64,000 nt of DNA, taken from contig NC_069371.1 in assembly GCF_021730395.1 (NCBI RefSeq), forward strand, positions 45,828,001-45,892,000, in the 5' to 3' direction. The notes under the pieces were generated by a model. It was not told where the DNA came from. It saw nothing but the letters and a program-made list of their open reading frames with translations, and made no database searches. Made by a program: the position numbers and the translations under genes. Origin of the DNA: Mercenaria mercenaria (taxonomy: Eukaryota > Mollusca > Bivalvia > Venerida > Veneridae). This document shows positions 11,491-23,574 of the stretch, one piece after another. The number at the start of each line of letters is the position of its first letter. Position 1 is the first letter of the stretch.

Positions 11491-12105
11491 AGTCCTCCGT
11501 GGCCTAGTGACTAAGTTCGGTGACTTGGAATGACTTGCCCCTAATCTGTTTGTGTTCGAACCCTTCTTGGTTATCATATGAAGAAGGTAACCAGCAGAAT
11601 TACCGAATGCGTGTGATATCAGGGTTTTCGCCCATATCTTGAGCTGGGAGAACATGGCGTATTCCTTCACCATTAAAACAAGAAAGTCAACTGATATATT
11701 TTTTCTTACTCATCCTTCTTTAATACGTAGCTGTGCAAAAACCTGTTTTAATGTTTACAAAGACGCAGTTTTTATCTTTGTAGATGCTGTGAAATTATCA
11801 TTATTCGTGGGGGATTAATTTTCGTGGATTTCGTGGTTGCGCTCAACCACGAATTTATGTCCAAACGACAAATTGTGCCCAAGATAAGTTTTAATTGTAC
11901 ACAAAGTCGCCAAAAAAGGCAACATAGCCGATCGATCTGATCCGTAGTTGTATGCATGCGGCAGTACTGACCTGCAGCTTTATTAGAATGGCTATGTACC
12001 AATTTGTAGTCAATTATCTTAATATTGTTTTGTACATAGAAGAGACTGAAATAAAGAATAAACTATGACCTTAAGTGTCGCTTAAGACTCAACAAAACAA
12101 ACAAA
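11491..12105 (+). mobile_element. tRNA-derived SINE (unit 2 copy), split by an insertion
   Basis: Same SINE as at 2062, with B-box GTTCGAACCC near 11552. About 372 bp of foreign sequence (11692-12063) separates the body from its end, which starts at TATGACCTTAAGTGTCGC. Confidence 0.75.
11692..12063. mobile_element. Unclassified insertion in the SINE
   Basis: Absent from the matching SINE copies in units 1, 4, 5 and 6. It contains a piece (about 11786-11855) with CTGTGAAATTATCATTATTC and TTTTCGTGGATTTCGTGG, typical of the MITE family found whole at 17103. It ends AATAAAGAATAAAC. Only AAC is shared at the two junctions, so the mode of insertion is unclear. Confidence 0.55.
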
Positions 12106-12352
12106 CACCTTAAAATGAGAAATGTTCTTAGATAGATTTTACAATTATTTGCCAGAAGTATACATGCAACGCTATATTTTGTTATTGTTAATGAGACGAT
12201 AATTTCAGTATTTTCATGTCATTAATTATACAAAATTAAACACAACGTTTATACTCATATAACGAAATATTAACAGAAAGTGTTCGTCAACAGTCATGTC
12301 TGATTCGGTATCATTATTACATCAAAGATAATTCTCATCACTTACTCAAGTG

Positions 12353-12480
12353 CTCTTTACGTAGGCATGTCTTATACGATACTTGGTATAGGATCTTAGG
12401 TTGACATTTCCCCAACTGGGCTTTTATTAGAACGACTAGGCATTCAAGCATGAATCTGCAAGAACTTTACTAAATATGTC
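12353..12480 (+). repeat. Single copy of the 105-bp spacer repeat (unit 2)
   Basis: Contains GGCTTTTATTAGAACGACTA and ATGAATCTGCAAGAACTTTA. It matches the five-copy array at 19053-19545. Confidence 0.7.
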
Positions 12481-12554
12481 TTAAATATGATTACTCCGTT
12501 AATCGCATGTAAGAAATTATTTAAACAATCATTTTGGCAATAAAGATATCAAAC

Positions 12555-12830
12555 AATTTAAGCGTAGCCCGCGAGTATCGCGTGCATGCATGTGCACGTG
12601 TATTTCCTGATTTTTTGTTTTAATTGAAAACAATTTATTGAGTAAAAGTGTTTTATTTACTTATATGACAAAACGTCGTATTTTACAAAAAATGAATAAC
12701 TGAACAAGGCGGCACTGTTTGAATCAACCTTCCTGGAGATATATTTTCAAACAATCATCCCTGCCTCCAAATAAATCACGTGACGTTAGCAAAACCGCGT
12801 GATAGCAATAATGGCGACACGCTTGACAAC
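12555..12830. promoter_or_regulatory. CpG-rich conserved spacer block (unit 2)
   Basis: Carries GCCCGCGAGTATCGCGTGC near 12568, and CACGTGACG with ATGGCGACACGC near 12777-12822. Same block as 2655-2910; function unknown. Confidence 0.35.
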
Positions 12831-14122
12831 GCTTGTTTAATCAAACGCTTGCTATAATCTAATTTAGTTTTACTGTATTATTATTTTTTTTAAGTTTTTA
12901 CCCGTATTACTAGCAAAATATGTAATATCTAACTACTGAGATATAAACTATGTACAACAAAATCCAACTCTGAAAAAAATAAATAACACAGCTAAAATGT
13001 GTGGTATTGTCTACTGCACTGGAAAGGGGAAGTCATACTGTATTTGAGTTTGTGTTTGAATCGTATATCCTTATGACGACGGGAACATTCAAAGCATACG
13101 TATGCTTTTCAAAACAGAAAATGACCTTTAAACTGAAAACGAAAGTCACATTTTCATTGGTCGCCATGCCGGGTTCACGCGCAGGGGTCACCGTATCTAA
13201 AATTATGCGCATGCACTTATGCGTGCTTACGAAGTGCCTTTTGTCAGCTCTTTCTTATAATTATCTGGAATTGAGCACATCATGTCAACTTTGTATCTTT
13301 GATGTAATATTTGCACGAGAAGAAAATATAAATCCCGCTGGGTTCATAACTGACCAAGGGTATACCAAGATATTTTTTTTATTATTTTTAAGGCCGTTTT
13401 GGATGTTGTCTAAAGTACCAGCATTTGCCTAAGGTCTCTGATGTTTCTGCATTTTAGATCTGCTGACACAAAAATTACAGCCATATTTTCAAAATGACTT
13501 TCGTACAATAAAAATGATTCTAAGGAATAATAAAAGGACCACAGATCCCTAGCATGGATTTTTACGTTACAGGTGCGGAAATGATACTAGAATTGAAGAT
13601 TAGACTGATTCAGAAGTGTCTAAGTAACGTATTACTCACCTTGTATATGTGTAAACAATATTTTGCTATGTCGCCTAAACAACAACAGTTTTTGACAGGC
13701 AAGGAAAGTATTTTTTATTCCTATAAAATGCAATTTACCTTGACTGGCAATGTTTGTTTTTTCAGTTGATTTGGCGGTCAATAACGGAAATGTTAAGCAT
13801 AGTTACAGCGAGTGAGTCTAAAGCCACCGCCAAAATTATTCGTTTTGATTATATAAAACTTGCGATTTAATAGATAATAAACCTAAATCTTCGTCTTATA
13901 TATATTTACATACTAGTTTTCAAGAAAAGAACACATTTTAACTAAATTATCGGTAATAGTGATTGTGCATCATAATCTAAAGATACATTTACAATGCAGA
14001 AAACAAAGTTCTACAACTCAAAATTTCGGTTATTGTCCCGGCAATTCGTGAAATAACAGAGACTACGTCCGTATTTGTCATAATTATCAATTAGTGTCAC
14101 TGAGTCAATGACATAGCAAACG

Positions 14123-15396
14123 CTATTTGTTGTTTAACAAAACTCCACTAAACATATTCCACTCGTTACCTGCTTCTCGCAATGCATTACCACTTGCATC
14201 GGGAACTTTTATGTACACGTTGTCATTTTTTCGAAGGTAAACAATAGCAGTGGCACTGTTGCAAAATCGGTCTGCAGAGTCATGTAGAAGTGTGCTCGTT
14301 ACGGCCGTAGATTCGACATATATCGCATAATAAATATATCTCCTACCGACGGCTAAGCAAAGGTGAACATTGAACAGATAGGTTCCAGCGACAGGAGCCG
14401 TGAAGATCCCAGTTTTGTTGTTGTAAGAATTCGCTGAATCGTGCAGTGTGTCTGCGAAAACGATCTTGTCGCCAGACTTTGGATTTGTTGTTGATGGATT
14501 CCGTGACTGGAATGCAATAGCTGGGGTAGAAACTGAATCTGCATAAAAGAGAGAAGAAAAATCGAACATGCATGATAAACATGTAGAATTATATTTATAC
14601 TTACTGTTGTTTTTCCCTAACATATATATTAAGTTTCGAATAATAACGAGTAATTTATTTTATCTGCTAGATATTCATGTGACTCGTCATGTTTCGCATG
14701 ATTTTTAAATTCAAATATACCTACAGCACGGTGAAATGTGACACATAGAAAAGGCAATATTTGTTTTATATTGTCAATTATTTCATTGAATTTCATGAAA
14801 TTGATGATTTCATGATGCTTTTCTTTTAAAAATTATTTTCAAATTTGCAATAGCCATATTTTGTCCAGCAAGACAACATTGGTGTACCTGACTACTTTTT
14901 CTGTGAAATTCAATATACGTGTATTGATTCATATAGAATAACACGACTACCACATTAAATACATAACACACAACTCTTGATATAGCTTCACCGAATAATT
15001 CATGACACAGAGCTAGCATAAATATGTGCATTGCAAAAGTGAAAGTCGGCGAACCTTGTATATAGAGACAGAAAATAACTTACCCTTTACGATTCTAAAG
15101 TCTTCAGATCGGTTTTCTAAGTCCAGTCTGTTTTGTTATTTTATGCCATTGAACTCAGTTGAGAGTTTTTCTTTGAAATTTTCCAGTTTGTTTATCGTAT
15201 CCATAGTACGCTTCTGTGTGTTCTCCATTTCCGACTTAAGTCTTTCCATTTGGAATTCCAAACGAATCATTTTCTCTAAAATTTGCTCTTCATAGTGAAA
15301 TTTGGAGCAATGTGGCTCTCCAAAAACTTTACCTTGTAGCAGAAAGATAACAAAGATTAACGTTCTGTTCCTATGGACAGTCTTATAATATTTCAT
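14123..15396 (-). pseudogene. C1q-2: C1q-domain gene with a stop in exon 1
   Basis: Exon 1 is 15084-15396 (313 nt, donor G|GTAAGT) and exon 2 is 14123-14538 (416 nt); the intron is 545 nt. Splice sites, lengths and phase match the intact copies. Exon 1 carries GAA to TAA at codon 87, directly after NGIK, where other copies read NGIKEQNRL. The stop lies in the coiled coil before the intron. A transcript would yield only the signal peptide and most of the coiled coil, and should be open to nonsense-mediated decay. The C1q head is fully open and keeps all signature residues, so the loss is recent. The head (STPAIAFQSRN) is closest to C1q-6. A sequencing error at one base is the alternative. Confidence 0.8.
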
Positions 15397-15488
15397 GTTA
15401 ATAGTTTTTCTAAATGTTCCAAGTTTCTGTTAATGTTATTATAATATATGAAGTTGCTACAATAGCCCTCTCTTTAGTGCTGTCTTTG

Positions 15489-15495
15489 TTTTATA
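15489..15495 (-). promoter_or_regulatory. TATA box of C1q-2
   Basis: TATAAAA on the minus strand, 93 nt upstream of the ATG, in the conserved promoter block. It is intact although the gene is broken. Confidence 0.65.
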
Positions 15496-16344
15496 CTGAA
15501 CTATTTTGAGTAACATTCAATTAATGCTAATCTATAAGTAATCTCAGCATAATTAGACTGTGCTTATTATTATCAAAAAACCTGACCGCTTGGTAATTGT
15601 TCTAATTGTCTAAATTATCATGCGAGGTTATATGTTTACGCCCATTGTCACAAAATTATTTTACAAACAGCTTTTGGATCTTAACTGATAACGGAAATTA
15701 CTTACAAGTATGTAATTACAATCGTAAACTGGTACTCCGACCTAACGTTTACAACGCAAAGTAATTTTTGATATTTGAGTTTCGGTCTACAGTTTTTCTA
15801 GCCTTTCATTTATAAATACATGTACTTTTTATGGTGCAAAACAGACATTCTAATTCCGAAAATGCTTACTTCTGTTCTGCTTTGAATCGAAATAATGTGT
15901 AACAAAATGTGTTTCACTAAAATTAATACACTCATAATAAAATATACGTCGCCAGAATGATTCATTAGTAACGGAATCATGTATAACAAAATTGTGTTTT
16001 ACTTAAACTAATACTCTTAAGATCAGTTAAAAGTGGCCAGAAACTTCAACATACCAAAGAAAGCTTGAAAACCTCTTGACATCGCGATTATTCAAATTAT
16101 ACTGCCAACTTATCGATATATCAGATTAAATATATATTACAATTCGAACATTATTTAGTCCGATCATTCAATAAGAATTTTCCTTATATACAGAACAAAA
16201 AGTTATAACAAAAAAGCATTTCAAATGAAATGACATTAAATGTACTTGTTCCGACATGCAATACATTTGGAATGTGTTGGTTACTAGCAATTTCTTATCC
16301 CGGGAGGGATAACCACAGGAAACTATCGAGTATTACCTCACACT
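15496..16344. other. Conserved 5' flank (unit 2)
   Basis: Non-coding. At 15696-15718 it preserves the empty insertion site of the foldback element found in units 1 and 5. Confidence 0.7.
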
Positions 16345-17600
16345 TATCCCGTTAAGGGGAATCGTATGATATATCAGACAGCATTTATCAGCTTTCTCTA
16401 AAGGAAGAATCGAAGGATATGTCAGGTAGCGCTTATCAGCCTTCACTAAAGGAAGAATAGGAGGATATGACAGGTAGCACTTATCAGCTTTCTCTAAAGG
16501 AAGAATATGAGGATATGTCAGGTAGCACTTACCAGCTTTCAGTATAGGAAGAATAGGAGGATATGTCAGGTAACACTTATCAGCTTTCTCTATAGGAAGA
16601 ATAGGAGGATATGTCAGGTAGCATTTGTCAGCTTTCTCTAAAAGAAGAATCAGAGGATATGTCAGGTAGCATTTATCAGCTTTCTCTAAAAGAAGAATCA
16701 GAGGATATGTCAGGTAGCATTTATCAGCTTTCTCTAAAAGAAGAATCAGAGGATATGTCAGGTAGCACTTATCAGCTTTCTCTAAAGGAAGAATAGGAGT
16801 ATATGTCAGGTAACACTTATCAGCTTTCTCTAAAGGAAGAATCAGAGGATATGTCAGGTAGCATTTATCAGCTGTCTCTAAAGGAAGAATCGGAGTATAT
16901 GTCGGGCAGCACATATCAGCTTTCTCTAAAGAAAGAATCAGAGAATATGTCAGGTAGCACTTATTAGCTCCATCGAAAGGTTGAATTGCTGGATATAGCA
17001 CTAACCTGAGAATCTCAGGTTATGTCAGGCATCACTTATAAGCTTTCTCGAAAGGGTGAATTGGTGGATATATACGACAATTGTTGTCACCTTCGTCAAA
17101 TACTGTCAAATCATTTAATTTCGTGGGCATGAAATTTCGTGGTTTTGGTCAAAATATAAATTTCGTGGGGATATGAATTTGTGGATTTCAACTTTTGAGC
17201 AAAAAATGAATGGGAATTTTACTTGTTTGTTGGGATTAAATTTCGTGGATTGACTCATCCACGAAATCCACGAAACTTTATTCCCCTCCAATATTAATGA
17301 TTTCACAGTAGGAGAATTGCAAAAAATGTCACGAAGTCTTTAGCAACTTCCCAAGCTTAGCAGCTTCCCCGACAGGGAGAATCACAGGTTAGGTCAGGCA
17401 GCACGTATCAGGTTACCCGATAGAGTGAATCGGAGGTTATATCAGGCAGCACTTACCAGCTTTCTAAAACGCAGAATCGCACAATATATCATGAAATGCT
17501 TATGTGCTTTCCTGAAAGGGTAAATCGTAGGATACGTGAGGCAGCACTTATAAACTTTACCGAAAGGAAAATCTCTGGATAAATCAGGACTCCGAACACT
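16345..17600. repeat. 48-bp minisatellite, array 2 (longest)
   Basis: About 22 copies of the 48-bp unit, interrupted by a 206-bp MITE at 17103-17308. The copies between 16440 and 16960 are the most alike in the window, which suggests recent local expansion. The minus strand is open for 222 codons (16333-17001) as repeats of ILPLEKADKCYLTYPP; the plus strand is open for parts of the same stretch. Confidence 0.9.
17103..17308. mobile_element. Tc1/mariner-type MITE inside array 2
   Basis: 206 bp with terminal inverted repeats CTGTCAAATCATTTAATTT and (reverse) CTGTGAAATCATTAATATT, flanked by a TA duplication (17101-17102 and 17309-17310). Other arrays show the empty site CTCAAATAGGAGAATCGC. The interior repeats TTTCGTGG / CCACGAAA motifs on both strands. 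A TA target and MITE structure point to Tc1/mariner mobilisation. Confidence 0.85.
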
Positions 17601-19052
17601 TATCAGCTATCTCGAGTCAGGTACTAAAATAAACATGTTATTCTAAAGCCTTTTTATAATAATCTAAGTAATTTCGATAAATCAAAATTTTGTGTAAAAT
17701 AGCTGAAATCCATTTTTTTTCTTCAAAATATTCTTTATCGTTTGTTCTAGATTTTCGGTTTATATTCAAAACTTCCATAAATGTATGTAATGCTATGTTA
17801 ACATTCACTTAGATTCTGAAACTAAAATAGGCTATTTTACACTCCCGGATTGATATGTGTAGCAAACACAGTTCTAAATGTATGTGAAGTAATTCAACAA
17901 ATTTGAAATTCATACAAATCAAAATATTTTCATTCTAATTTCTTTTTTCTCTGCCTAACATGAAAGTTTAGATATTGATGAAATACATATATTCATAACT
18001 TGCTCTTGTAATGTTGTAAATCGAAGAACTTGGAGTAGATGGGGTAATTTTGTGAAGTTTCTAGATCGCATATTTTACCTGTTTTCTTAAGTTTTTATTA
18101 TGATGATATTAGATATTCATGCATTAACATAAACAAAAAGTTACATACAAAATTGTTAAAGTTCTATAAAAAAAGCACGCCAACATGCAGATATATTTCT
18201 CGTTTTACTAGCGGTCATCTTCCATTTTCTCGAACCGGCATCACAATTTAGCTTGAAAGATTTACCACTCATTGTTTAGAAATAATCTCAAATATATCAT
18301 GCTTACAGTTTTCGGTGAAGTTAACAGAAAACCAGTTAAACATATAACATTTATTAAAAGATACTCAATATGCATATTTGTAAACATGAGTATTTCTCCA
18401 GGTTTGTTACTGTGACTTTTGGAGTGTAGTATTACACCTGAGAGATATGCCAAATACTGGCGTGCATCTTTATAGAATAGACATGATTTAGAGCAATGGT
18501 GTTCTAAGAAGTTACGCCTTCATTATATGTATTTTTCTTGTTGTGTAAAGCTTATATATTTCTTATACATTTTAGTATACGTATGCAATATGTACAAACT
18601 TTTTGTACATGTGCGTGTACCTATTATCTATTACATACATCTCTATACAGGCACTGTAGGAGGGCTTAACTAAAGTTTATGGGTTTTTTTGATTCCATGA
18701 TAGGCAGATCCAAATCCGAATTTGTCTGAACTGCTTTGATATTTGTCGTATGTCTGGTTCCGTTTGACACTACATTATCTTCTTCTTCAATGTCATTCAC
18801 AATATGCGTATTTGATTTGTTATGTGTAAACTTTGTATAAATTTAGAATACCTCGCAGTTGTTTTGACAATGACCATTTCAAAGCGGTGTTCCAGTGTTT
18901 GTCTCCTCGGACGTCTTTACCTTGTTCTGGTTTTAATGTACATATGCATTGTTGACATCCATACAATATTTAATGTACGGATTTGGAAAAGTGTCCATAG
19001 ATGTTTATTACTTGTCTACGTCATAATCACACCGAATTTCATTAATCAAGTG

Positions 19053-19545
19053 AACTTTACTTGGGCAGGTCTTATACGATAACTGATATTGGATCTTTGG
19101 TTGACATTAACCAGGCTTTTATTAGAACGACTAGGCCTTCAAATATGAATCTGCTAAAACTTTACTAAAACAGGTCTTATATGATTACTGCTTTAGGATT
19201 TTCGGTTGACATATACTGGGCTTTTATTAGAACGACTAGGCGTTCAAGTATGAATCTGCTACAACTTTACTAAAACAGGTCTTATATGATTACTGATTTA
19301 GGATTTTCGGTTGACATATACTGGGCTTTTATTAGAACGACTAGGTCTGCTAGAACTGTACTAAAACAGGTCTTATATGATAACTGATACTGGATCTTCG
19401 GTTGACATAAACTGGACTTTTATTAGAACGACTAGGCCTTCAAGTATGAATCTGCTAGAACTTTACTAAAACAGGTCTTTTATGATTACTGATATATAGG
19501 ATATCAGGATGATATAAACTTGCAATGGATCGGCTTGGTGTTCAA
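19053..19545 (+). repeat. 105-bp tandem repeat, five copies
   Basis: Copies start near 19053, 19158, 19263, 19354 and 19459. Each has AACTTTACTAAAACAGGTCT and GGCTTTTATTAGAACGACTA. The third copy is about 14 bp short and the fifth diverges at its end. Unit 2 has one copy and unit 6 about two. Confidence 0.85.
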
Positions 19546-20604
19546 GTATAACAATATTTACTGATATTAAATTTTTTGAATGCTTCAAGGTGCATCCCTT
19601 GACAATAAAGTATTTTATGGCACATTCTGGACATTTTAACAACGTTTTATTTCTTACTCGTATAGTATTCAAATTATGTTTCAGTGTCAGAATGAACAGA
19701 GTTTTCTTTTATTCATCAGACCCTTTGATATATACACCAGTTTCATTCACACAGGGGAGCCATTTTAAAAATCTTTAAGATCATGCTTACTCAGATTTTA
19801 TTAGTATAATTTTATAATTATCGCTGTAATCAAATGTCATAGCAAATAGTTTAGTTTACAATTAGCCTTGAAAGGATGTGTTTCCCGAACTAAGTGTTTG
19901 TTAAAACCTAAGACTAGATCATATAAGTTGGACAAAATTCTTGTAACTAATTCATGTGGATAATACAGAAACATGAACACTGACTCTTCACATGAATGTA
20001 TTGAGAGTTGCGGAACACACGGAAATATAGTTCCGCCGAAATGACTCTCTACTGAGTTTTGGCGAGTTTACACATGTTAGCTAGAAAAACCCTAGCCTGC
20101 TATAACTTACGACTGAAATTGTAGTAAATTGATGACTGGGGTTAGTTGTAAAAAATATTTTAATGCAGTAGACATACTGCGTTAGGGGATAGTACGCCCA
20201 TCCTTTCTTTGGACTTAACATTGTAACAAATAATGTCTACAAAATTTCATTTGCAAGCGTTGAAAACCAAGATGACTGCAGCCATATAAGCTACGTAATA
20301 TAATATTATATGTATATAGTTCAAATATAAATTTCTGATATTGAAAAAGAAATAAATTATTTATTTTACCTGCCAAATATCATGAATATACTTAACATAA
20401 TAAAAACGAAATTATTTTACATATTTTCAGTTTTGCCTCAAAAATGTTAAGACAAGGTTCACGTTAATTAAATGTAAAGAATTATTTAAACAATCATTTA
20501 GGGAAAAAAAATGATATCAAACAGTTTAAGCGTAGTCCACGAGTATCGCGTGCATGCCTGTGCATGGGTATTTCCTGTTTCTTTTTATTTAAATTTGAAT
20601 ACAG

Positions 20605-20730
20605 TAAGTAAGTAAATTGTTTATTACTGTGACGTGTGCATAAACAGTTACATCATAATACATAATTAAATATATAACATGATAGCACCCGGCCCATTGG
20701 ACCTATATGTCACCAAATCAAATAATCGTT
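20605..20730 (-). mobile_element. LINE 3' tail at a deletion junction
   Basis: On the minus strand this reads GGGCCGGGTGCTATCATG, then GTAATAAACAATTTACTTAC with a short TTAC-type tail, a form typical of 5'-truncated non-LTR retrotransposon ends. To its left the spacer matches about 12640 of unit 2; to its right it matches about 13640, so about 1 kb of spacer is missing at the insertion. Confidence 0.6.
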
Positions 20731-21241
20731 ATGTATGTATTATTCACCTTGTATATGTGTAAATGATGTTGTTATGTTGCCTAAACACCAACAGTTTTTG
20801 ACAGGCAAAAAAGTATTTTTTATTCCTATAAAATGCAAGTTATTTTTGTATATATATTTATCTTGACTGGCAATGTTTTTGTTCTTTTTTCTGTTGATTT
20901 GGCGGTCAGTAACGGAAATTTTAAGCAGCGAGTGAGTCACAATCCACCGTCAAAACAATTCGTTTTGATATGTAAAACTTGCGTTTTAATAGTTTAATCT
21001 AAATATTCCTCTTATATATATTTACATTCTAGTTTTCAAGACGAAACCTCATATAAATTAACTAAATTGTCAGTAATAATGATAGCGCATCATAATCTAA
21101 AAATAATTTACGATGCAGAAAACAAAGTTCTACAACTTAAATTTTCGGTTATTGTCCCGGCAATTCGTGAAACAACAGAGACTAAGTACGTATTTGTCAT
21201 AATTATCAATTAGTGTCATTGAGTCAATGTCATAGCAATCG

Positions 21242-22539
21242 CTATATGTTGTTTAACAAAACTCCACTAAACATATTCCACTCATTACCTGCTTCTCGCA
21301 ATGCATTACTACTTGTACCGGGAACTTTTATGTACACGTTGTCATCTTTTCGAAGGTAAACAATAGCAGTGGCACTGTTGCAAAATCGCTCTGAAGAGTC
21401 ATGTAAAAGTGTGTTAGTTACGGCCGTAGATTCGACATTTATCGCATAATAAATATATCTGCTGCCGTCGGCTAAGCAAAGGTGAACATTGAACAGATAG
21501 GTTCCAGCGACAGGAGCCGTGAAGATCCCAGTTCTGTTGTCGTAAGACTTTGCTGAATCGTGCAGTGTGTCTGTGAAAACAATCTTGTCGCCAGACTTTG
21601 GACTGGTTGAAGATGGATTCCGTGAGCGGAATGCAACAGTTGGAATAGAAACTGAATCTGCATAAAAAAGAAACAACTGGAATAAAACAAAAATCAAACA
21701 TATATGATAGACATGTTTTAAATTAACAACATAATAGTTACTGTTGTTTTTCTCTTTCACACTTTTTATAACTTTCCTTTCGAGTAAAATCGTATAATGT
21801 TTATTATGTTCTGAAGTAAGCTGCTAGACATTTATGTGACACGTCGTGTTTTGTATGATTTTTAAATTCTAAAAATACTTATAGCACGTTGAAATGTGAC
21901 ACATAGAAAATACAATATATTGTCAAGTATTTCATTCATGAAACTGACGTACTGTTGCTTTTCTTTTCAAAATTAGTTTTAAAAAATACAATTACCATAT
22001 TTTGTCTTGCAAGACAACATTAGGGTACCGAGCTATTTCTTCAGTGAAAATTAATATAATAATACAAATCTTGGTACGTATCAATATAACGTGACTTGAA
22101 TACTCAATACACATCTCTTGATACGGCTTCATCAAATCATTTGTGAAACAGAGTGAGCATAAATATGTATGTGCATAGCGAAAGATAAACTCAGCAAACC
22201 TTGTATAGACACAGAAAGTAACTTACCTTTTAAAATTTTCAAATCTTCAGATCGGTTTTCTAAGTTTAGTCTGTTTTGTTCTTTTATGCCATTGAACTCA
22301 GTTGAAAATTTTTCTTTGAAGTTTTCCAGTTCGTTTAACGTATCCAAAGTACGCTTCTGTGTATTCTCCATTTCCAACTGAAGTCTTTCCATTTGGAATT
22401 CCAAACGAATAATTTTCTCTAAAGTTTGTTCTTCATAGTGAAACTTGGAGCAATGTGGTTCTCCAAAAACCTTACCTTGTACCAGAAAGATAATCAAGGT
22501 AAAAGTTCTGTACCTATGGACAGTCTTATAATATTTCAT
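21242..22539 (-). CDS. C1q-3: secreted coiled-coil C1q-domain protein
   Basis: Exon 1 is 22227-22539 (donor G|GTAAGT), exon 2 is 21242-21657, and the intron is 569 nt. An unbroken 242-residue protein. A hydrophobic signal (TFTLIIFLVQG) is followed by EPHCSKF and a Glu/Leu/Arg-rich coiled coil (about 36-100). The C1q head has F132, D138, Y143, F150, G156, Y158 and F160. Two cysteines lie in the head (C165 in LCLA, C197 in RFCNS) and one in the stalk (C29). N-linked sequons are NRS in the stalk end and NRT at 145 (NKT in the sister genes). Exon 1 and the intron are the likely source of the 3' part of mosaic C1q-5. Confidence 0.9.
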
Positions 22540-22634
22540 ATTTATATTTTGAAATAATCTAAATGTTCCAAGTTTCTGTTAGTGTTGCTATATCTGAAGT
22601 TGATACAATAGCCCTCCCTTTAGTGCTGTCTTTG

Positions 22635-22641
22635 TTTTATA
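22635..22641 (-). promoter_or_regulatory. TATA box of C1q-3
   Basis: TATAAAA on the minus strand, 96 nt upstream of the ATG, in the conserved promoter block. Confidence 0.7.
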
Positions 22642-23574
22642 CTGAACTATTTTGAGTAACATTCAATTAATGCTAATCTATAAGTAATTAAAACATGATT
22701 ATGCAGTGTTTATTATTATCAAAAACCAAGCGCTTGGTAATTGTTCTAATTGTCTAAATAATTACCGTGTCTGATATGTTAATAGTTATCATGCGAGGTC
22801 ATATGTTTACGCCCATTGTCACATGATTATTGTACAAACAGCTTTTGGATCTTAACTGATAACGAAAATTACTTACAAGTATGTAATTACAATCGTAATC
22901 TGGTACTCCGACCTAACGTTTACATAGCAAAGTAATTTTTTAAAGTTTTTCCAGCGTTCCCTTTATAAATACATATACTTTTTATGATGCATGCTTAAAT
23001 GCTTATTTCAGTTTAAACACGCTAACGCTAAAATGACGTCACGTTAACGGTTGATGAAGTCAATGGTTTTGTTGCGACCAAGAAAGAGCGCTACTATATT
23101 GTATCTTCTGTTTTAGATAAATGGCATATTAGAATCAAAACAATGTATAAAAAATCGTGTTTTACTTAATAAATTAATACACTTAAAATCGGTTATAAGT
23201 TGCCAGAATAATTGAATGAAATTTTTCCACGGACGCACAACCTCTTTTCGTATATAGATAACGTGTATAAATAACGTTAAATAACTGATACGACCAGACT
23301 ATTCCTAAAAAAAAGCCCATTAACATACCAAAGAAAACTCGAAAACCACTGAACTTTGCGAGAATTCGAATTATATACTGCGACCTGTCGAATGATCAGA
23401 TTAAATATTGAATAAATGTATTTAAATTGGAACAGTATTTAGTCCGATCATTTAATAAGAATTTTCCATATATACAGAATACAAAGTTATAACAGAAAAG
23501 TATTTTAAATGCAGTGATATTAAATGTGCTATTTCCGACATTCAGAACATAAGGAATGTGTATCACGTAACACC
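22642..23574. other. Conserved 5' flank (unit 3)
   Basis: Non-coding, aligned with the flanks of the other units. The foldback site near 22873 is empty. Nothing else seen. Confidence 0.6.

Larger units (their letters stand above)
9841..14122. other. Unit 2 spacer
   Basis: Non-coding spacer. It holds a stretch with CAAGATGGCGGCCAAGATGG near 10100, a SINE split by an insertion (11491-12105), one copy of the 105-bp repeat (12353-12480) and the CpG-rich block (12555-12830). The frame at 13001-13432 is not preserved in units 1, 5 or 6, so it is not called. Confidence 0.65.
17601..21241. other. Unit 3 spacer
   Basis: Non-coding. It lacks the SINE found in sister units, carries five copies of the 105-bp repeat, and has a LINE tail (20605-20730) in place of about 1 kb of spacer present in unit 2 (about 12640-13640). 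A stretch at 19545-19760 aligns with 28390-28640 in unit 4. Confidence 0.65.

Noticed and set aside
11491-11560. tRNA gene
   Set aside because: The A- and B-box-like motifs belong to the SINE head; no cloverleaf with paired arms can be drawn, and a SINE body follows.
13001-13432. 143-codon frame in the unit 2 spacer, with a similar one at 50850-51206
   Set aside because: The two share part of the frame only because the spacers are homologous; units 1 and 5 break it, and no protein family is evident.
14343-14582. Second frames over C1q exon 2 (for example MFIMHVRFFF, and similar at 21414, 38003 and 58550)
   Set aside because: Shadows of the C1q head in the wrong frame.
16333-17001. 222-codon minus-strand frame of 16-residue repeats, and plus-strand counterparts in the other arrays, as a repeat protein gene
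   Set aside because: The 48-bp period is a multiple of three, so frames stay open on both strands by default. The frames break at different places in each array and no promoter or splice signal accompanies them.
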